Origin: Actinoplanes liguriensis
GTDB taxonomy: Bacteria > Actinomycetota > Actinomycetes > Mycobacteriales > Micromonosporaceae
Direction of reading: 5' to 3'
Length of the DNA: 12,649 bases
NCBI GenBank assembly: GCA_000715855.1
Contig: KL571221.1
Coordinates: 1 to 12,649 of the forward strand
The first letter of the stretch is position 1; each line of letters begins with the position of its first letter. The position numbers and the translations under genes are program-made. The notes under the pieces were generated by a model. It had not been told where the DNA came from. It was given only the letters and a program-made list of their open reading frames with translations, and did no database searches. Positions 1 through 6,007 of the stretch are shown one piece after another.

Positions 1-682
1 GCCCGACGGCGAGCCCGCGCCGCAGGCCGGCCAGCACGCCCAGGATCGGCCACGCCAGTGCCTCGGCACGCAACCGGTCGGGATGGTCGGCGGCCAGCTC
101 CCGCAGGCCCCGCATGGCCTCGCCGACGTGCAGGCGCTCCGCGTTGAGCAGGGCGATCAGCCAGCGGCCGCCGGGGTGCCCCGGATCCTCGGCCAGGGCC
201 GCTCGGGTGGCCCTGGCCGCGGCACGGCGGCGGCCGGCGACGCGTTCCACCTCGGCGAGCGTGAGCAGGCTCGGCACCGACCGCGGGTCGAACGCCAGGG
301 CCTGCCGCGCCGACGCGCGCGCCCGGCCGAAATCCCTGCCTGCGGCATGGGCCCTGGCCAGGACCCGATGGACTTCAGGTTCCGCCGGCCCCAATCGCGC
401 CGCTTCACTCGCGGCTTCGACCGCTTCCCGCGTACGGGACAGCGCCATCAGATTCTCGGCTCGTTCCGCGTGCGCCCCGGCCGATCCGGGTCCCGCCTGG
501 ACGGCGGCGTCCGCAGCGACGAGGGCGTCGTCGTGCCGCCCGGCCAGCCTCAGCACCGCGGCGAGCAGCGCGAGCAGCTCCGGATCGCCGGGACGGGCCA
601 GCAGGCCGAGGTGCAGTTCGGCCTCGGCCTGGTCAAAACGGCCCAGTTCGGCGAGCAGGCGTGCGCGTGACGCCGGCGTCAC
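1..682 (-). CDS. Tetratricopeptide-repeat protein (3' end beyond the left edge)
   Basis: This frame reads leftward off the window edge without a stop, giving about 227 visible residues. The start is a GTG at 682-680 overlapping the TGA of the upstream AAA+ ATPase (GTGA), so translation is probably coupled. The protein is almost entirely helical and Ala/Leu/Arg-rich with roughly 34-residue TPR spacing. Examples are the RLLAELGRFDQAEAELHLGL unit near residues 8-27, AAVLRLAGRHDDALVAADAA near 41-60 and a VHRVLARAHAAGRDFGRARA unit further on, each ending in a turn such as 'ARPGDPE', 'FDPRS' or 'EDPGHP'. No catalytic motif, signal peptide or membrane segment is visible. TPR proteins act as protein-binding scaffolds, so the coupling suggests this is a partner or adaptor of the ATPase (inference). 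The family is confident; the specific function is unknown and the C-terminus is not seen. Confidence 0.82.
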   Translation of the reverse strand, partial: MTPASRARLLAELGRFDQAEAELHLGLLARPGDPELLALLAAVLRLAGRHDDALVAADAAVQAGPGSAGAHAERAENLMALSRTREAVEAASEAARLGPAEPEVHRVLARAHAAGRDFGRARASARQALAFDPRSVPSLLTLAEVERVAGRRRAAARATRAALAEDPGHPGGRWLIALLNAERLHVGEAMRGLRELAADHPDRLRAEALAWPILGVLAGLRRGLAVG

Positions 683-1932
683 CGAGACTTGCGCTTCTTG
701 AGGTACGCGGCCAGGTCGTCGTATTCGCCACTCTGGTTGGCGAACATGGCGACGTTACGGGCGGTGGTGAACCAGGCGTCGGTGGACGGGCGGACCTCGC
801 GGGCCGCACCGAGCATGTCCGACTGGTTGATCATGCGGATCTCGCCGGTCGCGATCGAGTCGCGCATCGCATACTCCGCGGCGGTCTCGCAGAGGTGCGC
901 CAGGTCGGCGCCGGAGAAGTTCTCGGTGGCCGCCGCGACCGCCTCGAGGTCGACGCCGGCGACCGGGCGATCGCGCAGGTGGTACTCGATGATCGCGGCC
1001 CGCGCCGGGCCGTCCGGCGGCAGCACCAGGACGGTCCGGTCGAGCCGGCCGGGCCGCCGCAGCGCGCCGTCGACATCCCACGGCGCGTTCGTCGCAGCCA
1101 GCACGAAGACGCCCTCGTTGCCGCCCTGCACCCCGTCCAGCTCGGTGAGCAGCTGGTTGACCACGGTCCGCATCGCCGACGAGTTGAGCTGGCTGCGCTT
1201 GTGCCCGAGCGCGTCGATCTCGTCCAGGAACAGCACGCACGGGGCGTGCCCGCGGGCCGACTCGAACAGGTCGTGCAGGTTCTTCTCGGAGCTGCCGATC
1301 CACATGTTCAGCACGTCGGTGATCGACAGCGAGATGAACGCGGCGCCCATCTCGCCCGCGACCGCCCGCGCGAGGAACGTCTTCCCGCAGCCGGGCGGGC
1401 CGTAGAGCAGCAGGCCGCCACGCAGGCTCTTGCCGAACAGGCTGCGCAGCTTCGGGTTGCGCAGCGGCCCGAGGAAGGAGACCTCCAGCCGCTTCTTCAC
1501 CTCGGCCATGCCGCCCACGTCGGCGAGGGTGATCGTGGAGCGCTCGACGTCGAAGGAACGGTCGTCGTGCCCGGCCACCGGGTCCGGCTCGTCGCCGGCC
1601 TTGGCGAACCGCGGCGGGACGACGTCGCCGAACTCCTGCTCCATGGCCGCCCAGTCGACGGCCCCGGGCCGCGCCGCCGGCGAAGGCGCCGGAGTCTCCG
1701 GAGCTGCCGGGGCTTCCGCCGCCGCGGCGGCCGGCGGGGCCAGCGCGGACGCCATCAACGCCCGGGCCGCCTCGTTGCCCGGCTCACGGCTCAGCACCTG
1801 CGCCGCGTGCTCGATCGCCTCGGCGCCACGCCCGGCCGTGACCAGCAACTCGGCCAGATGCAGCCGCAACGGCAGATCGTCGGGGCGGGCCTGCACCGCC
1901 GCGGTGAGGCTGTCGATCAAGGCGTCGCTCAT
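679..1932 (-). CDS. AAA+ ATPase with N-terminal TPR-like region (CDC48/VPS4-like module)
   Basis: A 417-residue cytoplasmic protein. Residues 1-60 form TPR-like helices and 65-95 an Ala/Pro-rich linker. Residues 135-350 form one complete AAA+ module: Walker A GPPGCGKT 178-185, pore-loop WIG 211-213, Walker B LFLDEID 234-240, sensor 1 Asn282 in AATNAPW, paired arginine fingers Arg293 and Arg296 in the RRPGRLDR segment, and the GAD sensor-2 motif 341-343. The tail (383-410, STDAWFTTARNVAMFANQSG then a Tyr/Asp-rich end) resembles the C-terminal helix of VPS4/spastin-type ATPases. All catalytic residues are present, so it should hydrolyse ATP, most likely as a hexameric remodeller or unfoldase; the substrate is unknown. 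It lacks the FtsH protease domain and the Mpa/ARC OB domains. The GTGA overlap with the following TPR gene argues for a functional pair. No Shine-Dalgarno sequence precedes the ATG, and a -10-like element suggests a leaderless transcript. Confidence 0.9.
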   Translation of the reverse strand: MSDALIDSLTAAVQARPDDLPLRLHLAELLVTAGRGAEAIEHAAQVLSREPGNEAARALMASALAPPAAAAAEAPAAPETPAPSPAARPGAVDWAAMEQEFGDVVPPRFAKAGDEPDPVAGHDDRSFDVERSTITLADVGGMAEVKKRLEVSFLGPLRNPKLRSLFGKSLRGGLLLYGPPGCGKTFLARAVAGEMGAAFISLSITDVLNMWIGSSEKNLHDLFESARGHAPCVLFLDEIDALGHKRSQLNSSAMRTVVNQLLTELDGVQGGNEGVFVLAATNAPWDVDGALRRPGRLDRTVLVLPPDGPARAAIIEYHLRDRPVAGVDLEAVAAATENFSGADLAHLCETAAEYAMRDSIATGEIRMINQSDMLGAAREVRPSTDAWFTTARNVAMFANQSGEYDDLAAYLKKRKSR

Positions 1933-1940
1933 GAAACGCG

Positions 1941-1946
1941 ATTATG
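1941..1946 (-). promoter_or_regulatory. -10 element of a probably leaderless promoter for the AAA+ gene
   Basis: On the minus strand the hexamer CATAAT (one mismatch to TATAAT) lies 8 bases before the ATG at 1932, and no purine-rich ribosome-binding site lies between. That spacing places the transcription start at or next to the start codon, as in the leaderless transcripts common in actinobacteria. No convincing -35 hexamer is visible upstream. The assignment rests on position and one hexamer only. Confidence 0.4.
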
Positions 1947-1962
1947 CCCGCGCCACCCGCGC

Positions 1963-1980
1963 CCCGGCCGCTCGGCCGGG
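1963..1980 (-). terminator. GC hairpin after the epoxide hydrolase, without a U-tract
   Basis: A perfect 7-bp stem (CCCGGCC / GGCCGGG) with a 4-base loop begins two bases after the stop codon of the epoxide hydrolase. It sits between that gene and the -10 element of the AAA+ gene. No T-run follows on the minus strand, so it would be an I-shaped actinobacterial-style terminator rather than a classical intrinsic one. Being palindromic and GC-rich, it could also be chance. Confidence 0.35.
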
Positions 1981-1982
1981 CC

Positions 1983-3056
1983 TCACCGGCCGGTGAGCGT
2001 CCGGAAGAACGTGATCACGTCGTCGGCGAACAGCTCCGGCACCTCCAGAGCGGCGAAGTGCCCGCCGCGCGGGAGCTCGGTCCAGTGCCGGACGTCATAC
2101 TGCCGCTCCACGAACGGCCGGATCGACTGGGTGATGTCGCCCGGCAGGACGGCCACACCGAGCGGCGCCGGGCAGGCGACCGGCACGTTCACCCCGCTCT
2201 CCTTGACCAGCCGGGCGGACGAGCCACCGGTCCGGTGGAACCAGTGGTGCGCGACGTCGGCCAGGATCCGGTCGTCGGGCACCGGGGTGGCCGGGTCGGA
2301 CCAACGGTCGAACTTGTCCGCCCAGAAGGCGAGCAGGCCGGTCGGCGAGTCGGTGAACGCGTAGGCGGTGGTCTGCGGCCCGCTCGCGAACAGCAGTTGA
2401 TGCGGATGCCGGTTCTTCGCCAGCTCCATGGTCTTGGCGAGCCGCGCCTGATCGGTCTCGGACAGCCCGTCCGGAGGGCCGGCCGTGGGCAAATAGTTGA
2501 CGTGCACGCCGACCACGCTCTCCGGGGCGACGGCGGCCAGGTGACGGGAGATGCCGGAGCCCCAGTCGCCGCCCTGCGCGCCATAGCGCCGGTAGCCGAG
2601 CGCCGCCATCAGCTCGGCCCACGCCCGCGCGACCCGCTGCTGACTCCAGCCGCGCCGCGTGGTCGGCCCGGAGAGCCCGAACCCGGGGATCGCCGGGACG
2701 ACGACGTGGAAATGCTCCGCGAGCCGCCCGACGACGTCGAGGAACTCCACCGTCGAACCCGGCCAGCCGTGGGTGAGCACGATCGGCAGAGCGGCCGGGT
2801 CGGAGTTGCGCAGGTGCATGAAGTAGATGGGCTGGCCGTCGACGTCAAAGACGAATTGGGGGTACGCGTTGAGCTCCGCCTCGTGGGCACGCCAGTCGAA
2901 CTTCTGCCACCGGTCGGCCAGCGCGCGCACGCGGGACAGCGGGATGCCGTAGTCGGAGCCGGCGTCGGGCAGCTCGTCGGGCCAGCGGGTGCGCGCCAGC
3001 CGGTCGGTGAGGTCGTCGAGGTCGGACTGCGGGAGGTGGAGCCGGAATTCGTTCAT
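1983..3056 (-). CDS. Epoxide hydrolase, EHN-domain (microsomal-type) alpha/beta hydrolase
   Basis: A 357-residue soluble enzyme of the family that opens epoxides to vicinal diols. The N-terminal EHN region (about 1-105) has the typical 'DLDDLTDRLARTRWPDE' start and 'WRAHEAELNAYPQF' segment. The alpha/beta-hydrolase core follows. The oxyanion-hole motif HGWPGS is at 96-101. The nucleophile is Asp164 in QGGDWGS; this Asp, rather than Ser, is diagnostic of epoxide hydrolases. The likely acid is Asp307 and the catalytic His is His333 in PRGGHFAALE. One ring-opening tyrosine is probably Tyr232 (AYAFTDSPTG). The second, usually in an 'ARLYxE'-type segment, appears to be Val284 (ARLVKES), which could lower epoxide turnover. 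Length is normal for bacterial members. It is divergent from the marR gene and likely shares operator control. The start is the ATG at 3056, 7 bases from a TAACGT -10-like element. Confidence 0.9.
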   Translation of the reverse strand: MNEFRLHLPQSDLDDLTDRLARTRWPDELPDAGSDYGIPLSRVRALADRWQKFDWRAHEAELNAYPQFVFDVDGQPIYFMHLRNSDPAALPIVLTHGWPGSTVEFLDVVGRLAEHFHVVVPAIPGFGLSGPTTRRGWSQQRVARAWAELMAALGYRRYGAQGGDWGSGISRHLAAVAPESVVGVHVNYLPTAGPPDGLSETDQARLAKTMELAKNRHPHQLLFASGPQTTAYAFTDSPTGLLAFWADKFDRWSDPATPVPDDRILADVAHHWFHRTGGSSARLVKESGVNVPVACPAPLGVAVLPGDITQSIRPFVERQYDVRHWTELPRGGHFAALEVPELFADDVITFFRTLTGR

Positions 3057-3109
3057 GCGCCTAACGTTAGTGCTCCGAACGTTCGTTCGTCCAATGTTAT
3101 CGTCGACAC
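3057..3109. promoter_or_regulatory. Divergent promoter/operator region between epoxide hydrolase and marR
   Basis: This 53-bp gap has two perfect 10-bp palindromes, CTAACGTTAG (3061-3070) and CGAACGTTCG (3076-3085). They share the core AACGTT with centres 15 bp apart, about one and a half helical turns. Leftward, TTGGAC (complement of 3089-3094) and TAACGT (complement of 3064-3069) form a possible -35/-10 pair with a 19-bp spacer. Rightward, TATCGT (3098-3103) fits the TANNNT -10 pattern 6 bases before the marR ATG. Neither gene has a clear Shine-Dalgarno sequence, so both transcripts may be leaderless. The palindromes overlap the leftward -10 and the spacer, so a bound MarR dimer could repress the hydrolase gene and autoregulate. 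Palindromes are seen directly; binding is inferred. Confidence 0.6.
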
Positions 3110-3622
3110 ATGGATCACCTGCCGAGCTGGCTGCTGACTCAGACCGCCGCGCACGCCCACCGGCTCGTGGGCGACGGGTTCGCGGCCGTCGGAGCGCGGG
3201 GCTATCACCTGCGGCTGCTGCGGTCCCTGGCCACCGAGGGGGCGGCCAGCCAGGCGGATCTCGGCCGGCGCACCGGCATCCACCTCAGCGACCTGGTCGG
3301 CGCGCTCAACGAGCTGGAGACGGGCGGGTTCGTGGCCCGCTCCCCCGACCCGGCCGACCGGCGGCGCAACGTCATCACGATCACCGACGACGGGCTCACC
3401 CGAGCCGTGCAGCTCGCCGAGCGGGCCGCCCAGGTGCAGGAGGAGCTGCTCGCGCCGCTCGCCGCCGACGAGCGGGAGGAGCTGTCCAGGCTGCTGTGGC
3501 GGCTGCTGGAGCATCACCGGCGGGTGGGCTCGGTCACACCGGACCCCGAAGCGGCCGGAAAAATGTCGGAGGTGGCCGGCAGCATTCCGGGTGTCCGATC
3601 GACGGGGAGGGGCACCCGATGA
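3110..3622 (+). CDS. MarR-family transcriptional regulator
   Basis: A 170-residue protein with a winged helix-turn-helix at about residues 30-92. It has the recognition region GRRTGIHLSDLVGALNELET (52-71), then the MarR signature wing DPADRRRNVITIT (80-92), flanked by N- and C-terminal dimerisation helices (about 1-25 and 95-137). MarR proteins bind palindromes as dimers and usually release DNA on binding a small phenolic, lipophilic or oxidising ligand. The residues after 140 form a short Gly/Pro/Ser-rich tail beyond the usual end, overlapping the ribosome-binding site of the next gene. Its stop overlaps the next ATG (ATGA). Placement between two hydrolases suggests it controls both through the palindromes at 3061-3085. 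No Cys is present, so a simple thiol redox sensor is unlikely. Confidence 0.9.
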   Translation: MDHLPSWLLTQTAAHAHRLVGDGFAAVGARGYHLRLLRSLATEGAASQADLGRRTGIHLSDLVGALNELETGGFVARSPDPADRRRNVITITDDGLTRAVQLAERAAQVQEELLAPLAADEREELSRLLWRLLEHHRRVGSVTPDPEAAGKMSEVAGSIPGVRSTGRGTR

Positions 3623-4422
3623 AACTGCACTACGTGGCCGAGGGCGCCGGGACACCGCTGCTGGCCCTGCACGGGTGGTCACCCGACCATCGGCTCATGC
3701 ACGGCTGTCTGGAGCCGCTGTTCGCCAACCGGCCGGGCTACCAGCGGATCTATCCCGACCTGCCCGGCATGGGCAAGTCCCCCGCCCCGGCATCGGTGGC
3801 CTGCACCGAGGACGTGCTGGCCGCCGTCCACGAGTTCGTCGGCGAGGTGCTCGGGGACGCGCCGTTCCTGCTGGCCGGCGAGTCGTTCGGGGGCTATCTG
3901 AGCCGTGCCCTGGCGCGTGACCGGCCCGGCCAGGTGCTCGGGCTGGCGCTGATCTGCCCGGTCGGCGTCCCGGTCCACAGCGAGCGCACGGTTCCCGGGT
4001 TCCGCGTGATGCGGGCGGAGCCGGGGGCCACGGCCGGGTTCGACGCGGCGGCCGCGGCGGAGTTCACGGCGAACACCGTGGTGCAGACCGCGGAGACGGC
4101 ACGACGCTTCCGGGAGGAGATCGCGCCCGGGCTGGCGGTGGCCGACACCGCGCTGATGGAGCGGGTCCTGGGGCGTTATGCGCTGGACCGTTCACCCGAG
4201 GAGGGCGCGCCGTTCGAGCGGCCGGCGCTGATCCTCACCGGGCGTCAGGACCAGGTGGTCGGCTTCGAGGATCAGTTCGCGCTGCTGCCGCACTATCCGC
4301 GGGCGACGTTCGCGGTGATCGACGTGGCCGGGCACGACCTGCAGATCGAGCAGCCCCGATTGTTCGAGGCCCTGATGCACGAGTGGCTCGACCGCGTGGA
4401 GACGGAGGTCCTGACGAGCTGA
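3619..4422 (+). CDS. Alpha/beta-hydrolase (serine hydrolase)
   Basis: A 267-residue protein with the alpha/beta-hydrolase fold. The oxyanion-hole HGW is at 18-20, the DLPGMGKS turn at 47-54, nucleophile Ser89 in GESFG (87-91), acid Asp211 in LTGRQDQVVG, and His239 in DVAGHDLQIEQP. The cap region (about 118-195) is small and helical. It has no signal peptide, so it should be cytoplasmic. The family includes carboxylesterases, C-C hydrolases and proline iminopeptidase-like enzymes; the substrate cannot be told from sequence. The start at 3619 overlaps the marR stop (ATGA) and is preceded by a strong GGGGAGGGG Shine-Dalgarno at 3604-3612, so it is co-transcribed with marR. With a divergent epoxide hydrolase it may act on the same xenobiotic or lipid class (inference). 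A longer upstream start is rejected because it would run across marR in another frame. Confidence 0.9.
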   Translation: MKLHYVAEGAGTPLLALHGWSPDHRLMHGCLEPLFANRPGYQRIYPDLPGMGKSPAPASVACTEDVLAAVHEFVGEVLGDAPFLLAGESFGGYLSRALARDRPGQVLGLALICPVGVPVHSERTVPGFRVMRAEPGATAGFDAAAAAEFTANTVVQTAETARRFREEIAPGLAVADTALMERVLGRYALDRSPEEGAPFERPALILTGRQDQVVGFEDQFALLPHYPRATFAVIDVAGHDLQIEQPRLFEALMHEWLDRVETEVLTS

Positions 4423-4452
4423 CGCGCCGGCATCGCGTTCACGGCCGGCCCC

Positions 4453-4655
4453 GGACGTGACACGGCGCGGCGCGGCCCCGAGCCCGGCGCGGCGTGCCCC
4501 CGAACGCGACGCGGCCCCCCGGGTGCGGCGCGGCCCCGAACACGGCGCTGGGTGCGGCGCGGCCCCCGGGTGCGGCGCGGTCTGGCATGACGCCGAACGC
4601 AGCGCGGCGCGGCTCTGGGTGCGGCGCGGCTCTGGGTGCGGCGCGGCACGCAGCC
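4453..4655. repeat. Degenerate GC-rich repeat cluster in a convergent intergenic region
   Basis: The 350-bp gap between the alpha/beta-hydrolase and the NlpC gene has no convincing gene. It contains five exact copies of GGGTGCGGCGCGG starting at 4521, 4550, 4568, 4617 and 4634, plus shorter degenerate versions (GGCGCGGC, CCGAACGC/CCGAACAC) from about 4453. The last two copies form a 17-bp tandem. Offsets of 29, 18, 49 and 17 bp are irregular, so this is neither a CRISPR array nor a clean tandem repeat. Frames through it give only Ala/Arg/Pro-rich low-complexity peptides. It lies between two converging transcripts and may have grown by slippage, or have a structural role at transcript ends. 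Confidence 0.7.
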
Positions 4656-4715
4656 TGGCTTCGGGCGTGGCGGTGATTGGCGGGGCTGTCACGACGTACC
4701 GGGGAAGGGTCCGGG

Positions 4716-4762
4716 GGTTGAAAAAGGCCGCCCCCGGCGAACCGGAAGCGGCCTCATCAACC
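4716..4762 (-). terminator. Rho-independent terminator of the NlpC/P60 gene
   Basis: On the minus strand, 20 bases after the NlpC stop, AGGCCGC (complement of 4748-4754) pairs perfectly with GCGGCCT (complement of 4725-4731), and the second arm runs straight into TTTTT (complement of 4721-4725). An outer 6-bp inverted repeat, GGTTGA (4716-4721) and TCAACC (4757-4762), encloses the whole. This is a textbook hairpin with U-tract, oriented to end the NlpC transcript. There is no T-run on the plus strand. Confidence 0.85.
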
Positions 4763-4773
4763 TTGAGCGCGGA

Positions 4774-5745
4774 TCAGCCCGGCCGGCGATAGCCGGCGAT
4801 GGGGCCGCGATCGATGGTGGCCATCCGCACGAAGTCGCCCGTGTGCGGGGCGTGCACCACCATGCCCTTGCCGATGTAGATGGCGACATGGTGTACGTCG
4901 GAGTAGTAGAAGACCAGGTCACCGGGCTTCAACTCGCTCCGGCTCACCGACCTCGTCGAACTCCACTGGTCCTTCGTGTAGTGCTCGAGGTGCACACCGA
5001 CGGCCGCCCACGCCGCCTTCGTCAGACCCGAGCAGTCGTAGCTGTTCGGACCCTCGGAACCGAAGACGTAGGGCTTGCCGACGAGGTCGCACGCCCTCTG
5101 CGCCGCACGGCCGCCCTTGTCGTTGGTGTACTCGGCCGGGCACAGACCGGTCTTGTACGGCCCGTCATCCGACCCGTCGTACGAGGTCTGCCGGAGCTTC
5201 TGCAGGCTGTTGATCTTCTTCTCGATCGCCGTCCTCTTGGTCTTGAGGTCGGTGTCACGAGTGGCGATCTCGGTGGCCAGGGCGTCCACCTTGGCCTTGT
5301 CAGCGGCGTACTTGTCGCGGAGTTTCACGACGTCGCTGACCGATTCCTGCCGGTTGCTGGCCAGCTGCTCGAGAAGCGACAACTTCTCGGTGAGGCTGGT
5401 CGGCGAACCGCTGAGGATCGCGGCAACGGCGGTCGGCGGACCCTGCATGTAGGCGTCCGTCGCCATGTTCCGGACCTCGCCCAGAGCCGTGTCGACCTTC
5501 TTCTGCAGCGGGGCGAGCGTCGCGTTCAGCTGCTTCTGCTGTTTCTGCAGCTTGAGCAGCTTCCCGTGCACGTCGTTGTAGTCCTCGATGACGGGCTCGA
5601 GCTCGTTCCACTGCTTGTCGATCTGGGCTTCGACGTCCGACGTAGGATCGGCTTGGGCGGCAACAGGTCCGGTGACAACAAACCCGGCAGCGATGACGGC
5701 GCAGAGCAGACCGCGCAGCACACCCCGCGCGCCTATCCGTTTCAC
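4774..5745 (-). CDS. Secreted NlpC/P60 peptidoglycan endopeptidase with coiled-coil N-terminus
   Basis: A 323-residue exported cell-wall hydrolase predicted to cut peptide stems of peptidoglycan. The Sec signal peptide is at 1-32: basic N-terminus VKRIGARGVLR, hydrophobic core, cleavage after AQA. Long coiled-coil segments at about 36-95 and 135-187 resemble the inhibitory or targeting N-terminal helices of RipA-type enzymes. The NlpC/P60 domain spans about 205-323, with catalytic Cys238 (YDCSGL), His286 (HHVAIYIG) and a third polar residue His298 (VHAPHTG). Cys202 and Cys219 could form a disulfide. The GTG start at 5745 is chosen because it begins the signal peptide, has AAAGGA upstream, and leaves the c-di-AMP aptamer wholly in the 5' leader. 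The in-frame ATG at 5814 would lie inside the aptamer. An intrinsic terminator follows. Upstream aptamer and downstream terminator make it a single-gene unit separate from the M56 gene. Confidence 0.93.
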   Translation of the reverse strand: MKRIGARGVLRGLLCAVIAAGFVVTGPVAAQADPTSDVEAQIDKQWNELEPVIEDYNDVHGKLLKLQKQQKQLNATLAPLQKKVDTALGEVRNMATDAYMQGPPTAVAAILSGSPTSLTEKLSLLEQLASNRQESVSDVVKLRDKYAADKAKVDALATEIATRDTDLKTKRTAIEKKINSLQKLRQTSYDGSDDGPYKTGLCPAEYTNDKGGRAAQRACDLVGKPYVFGSEGPNSYDCSGLTKAAWAAVGVHLEHYTKDQWSSTRSVSRSELKPGDLVFYYSDVHHVAIYIGKGMVVHAPHTGDFVRMATIDRGPIAGYRRPG

Positions 5746-5770
5746 GTAGGTGCGTTGTCCTTTCTTCCAC

Positions 5771-5890
5771 TCGGCCGCCGACCGGGTTAGCTGACGGGTT
5801 CGGGCGGGAAGCACGCCCGGCCGCGTCGCCGCGGCTTCACCCCGAGGAACCTGGGTCCCCGGCTCGCCTCGCGGCGATTAGGCGGTGGCT
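5771..5890 (-). promoter_or_regulatory. c-di-AMP riboswitch (ydaO/yuaA class) in the NlpC leader
   Basis: Read on the minus strand, the leader shows the conserved blocks of the ydaO class in order: CCGCCTAATCGCC (complement of 5873-5885), GAGCCGGGGACCCAGG (complement of 5850-5865), GGGGTGAAGCCGCGGCG (within the complement of 5821-5843), and the hallmark CCGTCAGCTAACCCGGTCGG near the 3' end (within the complement of 5775-5801). The closing P1 helix pairs CCGCC (complement of 5881-5885) with GGCGG (complement of 5775-5779). The aptamer ends about 30 bases before the GTG start. There is no terminator hairpin with U-run between, so control may be by ribosome access or by a less obvious terminator. 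This class binds c-di-AMP, usually lowering expression, and is known upstream of actinobacterial cell-wall hydrolases. Positions 5891-6007 hold the remaining leader and promoter region, in which I see no reliable -35/-10 pair. Confidence 0.9.
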
Positions 5891-6007
5891 CGTCAGATCG
5901 GCCGGTTGGACGATGGGGGGCTGTCGAACCGGGGACCACCGTACTCGGATCATGCAGGCAAATGAAGCGCACGCCCGGAGGGAAACTACCCGCACCAGAG
6001 CGAGCAC

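Noticed and set aside
661..2364. Long plus-strand open frame (567 codons) across the AAA+ and epoxide hydrolase genes
   Set aside because: Its translation is Arg/Gly/His-rich without any family motif, and it is antisense to two genes with intact catalytic motifs. It is a high-GC codon-bias shadow.
1944..3137. Plus-strand open frame over the epoxide hydrolase
   Set aside because: Low-complexity Arg/Gly/Val/Pro translation with no domain, antisense to an intact enzyme.
4453..4655. CRISPR array
   Set aside because: Repeat offsets (29, 18, 49, 17 bp) are irregular, there are no unique spacers of constant length, and no cas genes.
4192..4692. Possible minus-strand gene through the GC repeat cluster
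   Set aside because: The peptide is Ala/Arg/Pro repeats dictated by the DNA repeat, and it runs into the antisense of the alpha/beta-hydrolase 3' end.
5746..5814. Longer NlpC protein starting at the ATG at 5814
   Set aside because: It would translate the 3' part of the c-di-AMP aptamer and place 23 unrelated residues before the signal peptide.
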